In this document: positions 60,150 to 64,000 of the stretch, piece by piece | Layout: each line of letters opens with the position of its first letter | How positions within the stretch are numbered: the first letter of the stretch is position 1 | Assembly: GCA_050178795.1 (NCBI GenBank) | Contig: JBFXFT010000002.1 | Location: 102,267 to 166,266, forward strand | DNA: 64,000 nucleotides | Reading direction: 5' to 3' | Source of the DNA: STF1-184 sp050178795 | GTDB taxonomy: Bacteria > Bacillota > Clostridia > Christensenellales > UBA1242 | Made by a program: the position numbers and the translations under genes | Notes under the pieces: generated by a model | What the model saw: the letters and a program-made list of their open reading frames with translations, nothing else | What the model was told of the DNA's origin: nothing | The model's database searches: none

Positions 60150-61478
60150 ATGAAAAAACCATTGGTAGCAATAGTAGGAAGACCAAATGTAGGTAAAAGT
60201 ACATTTTTTAATAAAATTGCAGGCAAAAAAATAAGCATAGTAAATAATGAACCAGGTGTAACAAGGGACAGAATTTACGCAGATGCAGAGTGGCTTGGCA
60301 ATGCTTTTAGTTTAGTTGATACAGGCGGAATAGACCTAAAAAACAAAGATGATGAAGTGCAAAAAAACATACTTAATCAGGCGCAAATAGCAATAGAACT
60401 TGCCGATGTAATTTTGTTTTTTGTAGATGGAAAAGAGGGCATAACCCCAATGGACCATCAAGTTGCTAATATGCTAAGGAAGAGTAAAAAACCAATTATT
60501 TTAGTTGTAAATAAGTTAGATACATTTGATGTAAACGCCACTTACGAGTTTTATGAACTTGGACTTGGTAAACCAATGCCAGTAAGTTCAGAACAAAGTA
60601 AAGGCTTTGGCGACTTATTAGATGAAGTACTAAAAACATTTACAACAAAGGTTTCTGTACACGATGCAGAGGCTACGGTTAAAATTGCAATAGTGGGTAG
60701 ACCCAATGCAGGTAAAAGTTCAATTACAAACAGGCTACTTGGCGAAGAAAGGGTAGTAGTAAGTGCAAAGGCAGGAACAACTAGAGACGCCATAGATACG
60801 CCTTTTAGGTACAACAATAAAGACTATTTGGTAATAGACACAGCAGGCATAAGGCGCAAGAGCAAAATAGAGTATGAAAGCATAGAACAATATAGCGTTT
60901 TGCGTGCGCTAGAAGCAGTTAGAAGGGCAGATGTAGTGCTAGTTGTGCTAGACGCCAGTGAAGGCATATCTGAGCAAGATGTGAGAATTTTGGGCTACGT
61001 GCACGAGCAAGGCAAGCCAAGTTTAGTAATAATAAATAAATGGGACTTAATTGAAAAAGACGACAAAACAATGAATTACTATATGGACCAACTAAAAAAG
61101 GACTTGTCCTTTATGAGTTATTTCGTTCCTGTATTTATATCAGCTAAAACTGGTCAACGTTTTAGTCAAATTATGCCACTTGTAAACGAGGTTTATGAAA
61201 ACTCTTGCAGTCGCGTTAAAACGAGCATACTAAACGAAATTATTCAAGACGCTACGAGCACAACACCACCGCCAGCATTTAGCGGTAGGCGTTTAAAGGT
61301 GCTATTTGGTACTCAGGCTACAATCAATCCACCAACTTTTGTAATATTTGTAAACGATGCTAAACTTATGCACTTCTCTTATGAAAGGTACTTAGAAAAT
61401 TCATTTAGAAGGGCGCTAGGTTTAAAAGGCACACCTATAAGATTTATTTTTAGGAGCAAGAACGAAGAAAAAAAGTAA
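60150..61478 (+). CDS. der: Ribosome assembly GTPase Der (EngA)
   Basis: A 442-residue protein with two tandem GTPase domains and a C-terminal KH-like domain. First G domain: GRPNVGKSTFFNKI, DTGGID, NKLD; second: GRPNAGKSSITNRL, DTAGIRRKSK, NKWD. The C-terminus (about 360-442) ends IRFIFRSKNEEKK. Needed for 50S maturation. plsY follows after 21 bases, a frequent der-plsY pair. Confidence 0.97.
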   Translation: MKKPLVAIVGRPNVGKSTFFNKIAGKKISIVNNEPGVTRDRIYADAEWLGNAFSLVDTGGIDLKNKDDEVQKNILNQAQIAIELADVILFFVDGKEGITPMDHQVANMLRKSKKPIILVVNKLDTFDVNATYEFYELGLGKPMPVSSEQSKGFGDLLDEVLKTFTTKVSVHDAEATVKIAIVGRPNAGKSSITNRLLGEERVVVSAKAGTTRDAIDTPFRYNNKDYLVIDTAGIRRKSKIEYESIEQYSVLRALEAVRRADVVLVVLDASEGISEQDVRILGYVHEQGKPSLVIINKWDLIEKDDKTMNYYMDQLKKDLSFMSYFVPVFISAKTGQRFSQIMPLVNEVYENSCSRVKTSILNEIIQDATSTTPPPAFSGRRLKVLFGTQATINPPTFVIFVNDAKLMHFSYERYLENSFRRALGLKGTPIRFIFRSKNEEKK

Positions 61479-61499
61479 CAAAGAGGAAAAATAGTTTTT

Positions 61500-62159
61500 A
61501 TGGAAATTTTAAAATATGTGGTATTAATATTATTTTCCTATTTTTTGGGCAATATTAGTTTTGCGCGCATAATATCTAAAAAAAATAATTCCGATATAAC
61601 AACTAAGGGCAGTGGTAACCCAGGTGCCATTAATATGTTAAGAAACTATGGTGCAAAACTTGGCGGTTTTACACTTTTATTAGACGTGTTAAAGGGTGCC
61701 GTTCCTGCCATTGTTGGCTTCTTCTGGTTTGGTGGCTACTCTGACCCAGAAATGGCGACTTTAGGTCTTTACATTGCAGGTTTCAGCGTTATTATAGGTC
61801 ATATTTACCCAGTTCTATTAAAGTTTAAAGGTGGCAAGGGAATAGCCTGCAGTCTAGGAGTGTTTTTAGTTGCTGACCCACTTGTAATGTTGATAGTGTT
61901 TGCAGTATCTGTTATTTATTTATGGTTCTTTGAATATGGTAGCATAACAAGTTTTATTATGATTACTTCTTTAACAATAATTGAAGGGCTAAAAGTTCAG
62001 GCTTATGACAACATAACAATTGTACTTATGCTGTTTGGTATTTTCTTTATGACGTGGTTCGCTCATAGGAAAAACATTTTAAGATTACTGATAGGCAAAG
62101 AGAACAGATTGAAGTTAAAAGGTATGTTTAAAAAGAAAAATAAAGAAAATAACCCATAA
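61500..62159 (+). CDS. plsY: Glycerol-3-phosphate acyltransferase PlsY
   Basis: A 219-residue membrane enzyme that transfers acyl from acyl-phosphate to glycerol-3-phosphate, the first step of phospholipid synthesis. The three family motifs are visible: SGNPGAINMLRNYG, GHIYPVLLKFKGGKGIACSLG, and the third near EYGSITSFIMIT. Five or so helices, then a basic tail. The AGAGG site is 14 bases before the ATG, longer than usual. The stop codon is inside the terminator hairpin. Confidence 0.94.
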   Translation: MEILKYVVLILFSYFLGNISFARIISKKNNSDITTKGSGNPGAINMLRNYGAKLGGFTLLLDVLKGAVPAIVGFFWFGGYSDPEMATLGLYIAGFSVIIGHIYPVLLKFKGGKGIACSLGVFLVADPLVMLIVFAVSVIYLWFFEYGSITSFIMITSLTIIEGLKVQAYDNITIVLMLFGIFFMTWFAHRKNILRLLIGKENRLKLKGMFKKKNKENNP

Positions 62160-62176
62160 TTTGGGTTATTTTTTAT
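62147..62176 (+). terminator. Terminator overlapping the plsY stop
   Basis: AAATAACCCA/TGGGTTATTT stem with T6 tail. Confidence 0.88.
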
Positions 62177-62211
62177 GTTTTTTGATTAATTTTATGCATT
62201 TTGTTTAAGTA

Positions 62212-62241
62212 TTGACATTTATATGCAAAAAATGTTAAAAT
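62212..62241 (+). promoter_or_regulatory. Promoter of helical unknown gene
   Basis: TTGACA, 18 bases, TAAAAT with TGT before the -10. Confidence 0.8.
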
Positions 62242-62270
62242 TTATTAATAGTTTAAAGAGGTTATTAATT

Positions 62271-62903
62271 ATGACAAAAGAAGAATTTTTAAAACATTTT
62301 GATACCGTTAAAAAAGAGTATGAAGAACTTGCAAAATTAAAAAAAATTATGCTTGATTTGCAAGCAAAAAATCTAGTAGATTTTGGCTCTTTTAAAACAC
62401 AATATGACGATGCAATGATTAGACATACCGAACTTAATGCAAGACTTTGGGACAGTATGACAAGTCTTAAAGAAGAGTTTGTTACAAACAATAATACATT
62501 TACTAACTATTTTGTTTTTCAAGGCGTTTTAGACTTTTTTAACACTTACGCAATTATGGAAAACTTAACACTTTTTAAAGTTGAGGATTATGCTAAATTA
62601 AATTTAGACTTTTTAAGACAATATCAACAAGGCTTAAATGGCGTTTATGTTCGCAAAGAAAAACAATATCAAGATATATGCAAAGACTTAAAAGGACAAG
62701 AAGACTATTACCTTGACTTTTATATGCAACCTATAACCGAGCATGAAACAACTTCTCCTAGGGCACTTAATTTGCAAGTTAGACATAAGGCAACAGAAAA
62801 GAATAAAACATTATCTCAAATGAAAGTAAATGCAATCAAAAAGACACTAGATACACTAGACCAAGTTTTGGGCACTGCTCACACTGAAGAACCCACTAAA
62901 TAA
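62271..62903 (+). CDS. Helical protein of unknown function, 210 aa
   Basis: A soluble, mostly alpha-helical protein of 210 residues, charged, without signal peptide or Cys pairs. N-terminal coiled-coil-like part (MTKEEFLKHFDTVKKEYEELAKLKKIML), a middle with FLRQYQQGLNGVYVRKEKQYQDICKDLKG, and a basic C-terminal helix. Start ATG 62271 follows AGAGG; the frame from 62223 would begin within the promoter. Own promoter and terminator. No family recognised. Confidence 0.6.
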   Translation: MTKEEFLKHFDTVKKEYEELAKLKKIMLDLQAKNLVDFGSFKTQYDDAMIRHTELNARLWDSMTSLKEEFVTNNNTFTNYFVFQGVLDFFNTYAIMENLTLFKVEDYAKLNLDFLRQYQQGLNGVYVRKEKQYQDICKDLKGQEDYYLDFYMQPITEHETTSPRALNLQVRHKATEKNKTLSQMKVNAIKKTLDTLDQVLGTAHTEEPTK

Positions 62904-62916
62904 ACCTATGTTTTAA

Positions 62917-62947
62917 TTAAAACGAGCTTACGGCTCGTTTTTTATTT
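62917..62947 (+). terminator. Terminator after helical gene
   Basis: AAAACGAGC/GCTCGTTTT stem with T tail. Confidence 0.9.
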
Positions 62948-62974
62948 TGCTAAAAATTTGTTGTGTGTTAAACT
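62947..62974 (+). promoter_or_regulatory. Promoter giving a probable leaderless mRNA
   Basis: TTGCTA, 16 bases, TAAACT; 7 bases separate the -10 from the ATG at 62982 and no ribosome site is present. Confidence 0.5.
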
Positions 62975-62981
62975 CTATGTT

Positions 62982-63452
62982 ATGAAAATTTTAGTAGTGA
63001 GTGATATACACAATAAATATAATAAACTTATAGATATAGTTTTGGAAGTTAAGCCAGATTATATTTTCTTTTTGGGTGATGGGCTAAATAATTTTGATGA
63101 GGCAGTAGCAAACTTAAATTTAGGACAGATTTTTAAGGTTAGAGGCAATTGCGATTTCTTTGCTTCAGAACCTTCGTTTTTAAAGGTTAACAGCAAAGGT
63201 TTTTCATTTTTACTTACTCACGGACATAACTTCAATGTCAAAAATGGACTACACGAATTATTGGAGTATGCAAAAAAAGAGGGCGTAAACTTTGTGTGTT
63301 TTGGGCACACTCATATAGCCTTAAACGAAAATTTAAACGGAATTACCTTTTTTAATCCGGGAAGTTTGGCGTCCAGTAGGGCAGAGGAGAACAGTTACGG
63401 CATAATAGAATTTGACGATAAAAATTTTACATTTAAAACCCAAAAAATTTAA
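62982..63452 (+). CDS. YfcE/MJ0936-type phosphodiesterase
   Basis: A 156-residue metallophosphoesterase of the small YfcE family. Metal motifs: SDIHNK (D-x-H, about 7-12), FLGDG (GD), RGNCD (GNxD), THGH and FGHTH, and the family ending FFNPGSLASSRAEENSYGIIEFD. The longer frame from 62958 runs through the predicted -10 and is rejected. No Shine-Dalgarno sequence is seen, so leaderless translation is likely. The tRNA operon promoter starts right behind its stop. Confidence 0.9.
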   Translation: MKILVVSDIHNKYNKLIDIVLEVKPDYIFFLGDGLNNFDEAVANLNLGQIFKVRGNCDFFASEPSFLKVNSKGFSFLLTHGHNFNVKNGLHELLEYAKKEGVNFVCFGHTHIALNENLNGITFFNPGSLASSRAEENSYGIIEFDDKNFTFKTQKI

Positions 63453-63461
63453 TTTTTTAGG

Positions 63462-63490
63462 TTGACATTTGAGGTGCAGTATGTTACTAT
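63462..63490 (+). promoter_or_regulatory. tRNA cluster promoter
   Basis: TTGACA, 17 bases, TACTAT with TGT before the -10; about 40 bases upstream of the first tRNA. Confidence 0.82.
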
Positions 63491-63529
63491 TTAAAAGCGT
63501 TCTCGTATGCACGTATGTTTGTGTAATAT

Positions 63530-63603
63530 GCGGGTGTAGCTCAATGGTAGAGTTCCAGCCTTCCAAGCTGGCTGCGTGGGTCCGATTCCCATCACCCGCT
63601 CCA
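63530..63603 (+). tRNA. tRNA-Gly (TCC)
   Basis: Acceptor GCGGGTG/CACCCGC, anticodon loop CTTCCAA between CCAGC and GCTGG, T-loop TCCGATT, CCA encoded. Confidence 0.97.
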
Positions 63604-63618
63604 TTTCTTTAAAGGTAT

Positions 63619-63695
63619 GTGCCTGTAGCTCAGCTGGACAGAGCAACGCCCTTCTAAGGCGTGGGTCAGGAGTTCGAATCTCTTCAGGCACACCA
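63619..63695 (+). tRNA. tRNA-Arg (TCT)
   Basis: Acceptor GTGCCTG/CAGGCAC, anticodon loop CTTCTAA between CGCC and GGCG, T-loop TTCGAAT, CCA encoded. Confidence 0.97.
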
Positions 63696-63706
63696 TTATA
63701 TTCTTG

Positions 63707-63783
63707 GTGGGTGTAGATCAGTTGGTTAGATCGTCAGATTGTGGATCTGAAGGCCGTGGGTTCGAGTCCCATCTCCCACCCCA
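63707..63783 (+). tRNA. tRNA-His (GTG)
   Basis: Anticodon loop TTGTGGA between TCAGA and TCTGA. A G at 63706 (position -1) and C73 are encoded, the His identity pair. CCA encoded. Confidence 0.97.
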
Positions 63784-63804
63784 ATTAATATTACCCTAAA
63801 ATGT

Positions 63805-63879
63805 TGGGGTGTCGCCAAGCGGTAAGGCACGGGACTTTGACTCCCGCATTCGTAAGTTCAAATCTTGCCACCCCAGCCA
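63805..63879 (+). tRNA. tRNA-Gln (TTG)
   Basis: Acceptor TGGGGTG/CACCCCA, anticodon loop CTTTGAC between CGGGA and TCCCG, CCA encoded. The T-A first pair is typical of tRNA-Gln. Confidence 0.97.
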
Positions 63880-63924
63880 ATTTTAAAAGTAATAGCATAT
63901 TGCTTTAAAATATACATTATATAT

Positions 63925-64000
63925 GATCCATTAGCTCAGTTGGTAGAGCACTTGACTTTTAATCAAGGTGTCCCGCGTTCGAGTCGCGGATGGGTCACCA
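63925..64000 (+). tRNA. tRNA-Lys (TTT)
   Basis: Acceptor GATCCAT/ATGGGTC, anticodon loop CTTTTAA between CTTGA and TCAAG, ending with encoded CCA on the last base of the window. The cluster may continue beyond. Confidence 0.97.

Noticed and set aside
1..64000. CRISPR arrays, insertion sequences, rRNA genes, prophage
   Set aside because: No regularly spaced repeats, transposase, integrase, phage structural genes or rRNA sequence were seen on either strand.

Overview
This window is one 64 kb stretch of a low-GC (roughly one third G+C), gene-dense, mostly plus-strand bacterial chromosome. Several traits point to an anaerobic low-GC Gram-positive (Bacillota/Clostridia or close relative). It has a large SRP RNA with an Alu domain, a T-box leader before ileS, SepF plus FtsA/FtsZ, and strong AGGAGA-type ribosome sites. 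Promoters are of the housekeeping sigma type, often with an extended TGn -10. Pyruvate:ferredoxin oxidoreductase and an oxygen-sensitive class III ribonucleotide reductase (NrdD/NrdG) indicate anaerobic life. I see no phage, insertion sequence, CRISPR array or rRNA. TAA is the stop of about five sixths of the genes and TGA of only one. I cannot name the species.

Layout. 1-5.7 kb: the 3' part of a large surface-type repeat protein, an acyltransferase paired with a zinc-ribbon membrane protein, and a DUF975-like membrane protein. 5.7-13.8 kb: dus (apparently leaderless), a glycolytic operon pgk-tpiA-gpmI, a small membrane protein, secG, rnr, smpB. 13.8-18.6 kb: tmRNA (ssrA), an orphan SMODS-associated-type NUDIX gene directly behind it, an acidic coiled-coil membrane protein, a patatin lipase and a ComEC-like metallo-beta-lactamase. 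18.6-29 kb: nrdDG behind two NrdR boxes, a P-loop-less shikimate-kinase-like protein with transketolase, a DMT transporter and nifJ on the minus strand. 29-33.5 kb: truA, rplM-rpsI, an unknown minus-strand gene, trxB, ung. 33.6-38.3 kb: a DUF2726-like membrane protein, three tandem paralogous membrane proteins, SRP RNA (minus strand), and a HEPN-like/CBS protein. 38.3-44.4 kb: T-box-ileS, an RluA-type synthase, and groES-groEL on the minus strand. 44.5-52.9 kb: sepF-lspA-rluD, small membrane proteins, tig, lon-ysxC, a metallophosphoesterase, a zinc-ribbon membrane protein. 53-58.8 kb: a reduced division cluster mraZ-rsmH-ftsL-like-ftsQ-ftsA-ftsZ without any peptidoglycan genes between. 58.8-63.5 kb: an ankyrin protein, nrdR, der-plsY, an unknown helical protein, a YfcE-type phosphodiesterase. 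The window ends with five tRNA genes (Gly, Arg, His, Gln, Lys) behind one promoter.

How the genes fit together. Two regulatory circuits are complete inside the window: NrdR (59.6 kb) with NrdR boxes at nrdDG (18.7 kb), and MraZ with its AAAGTGG boxes in front of its own operon. SmpB and tmRNA are adjacent and, with RNase R just upstream, form the full trans-translation/RNA-decay set. Trigger factor, Lon and GroESL form a protein-quality group. The most unusual items are the degenerate shikimate-kinase-like protein, the HEPN-like/CBS fusion, the orphan NUDIX behind tmRNA, the membrane-protein triplet, leaderless gene starts, the near absence of TGA stops, and an SRP RNA with a UGAC apical loop.
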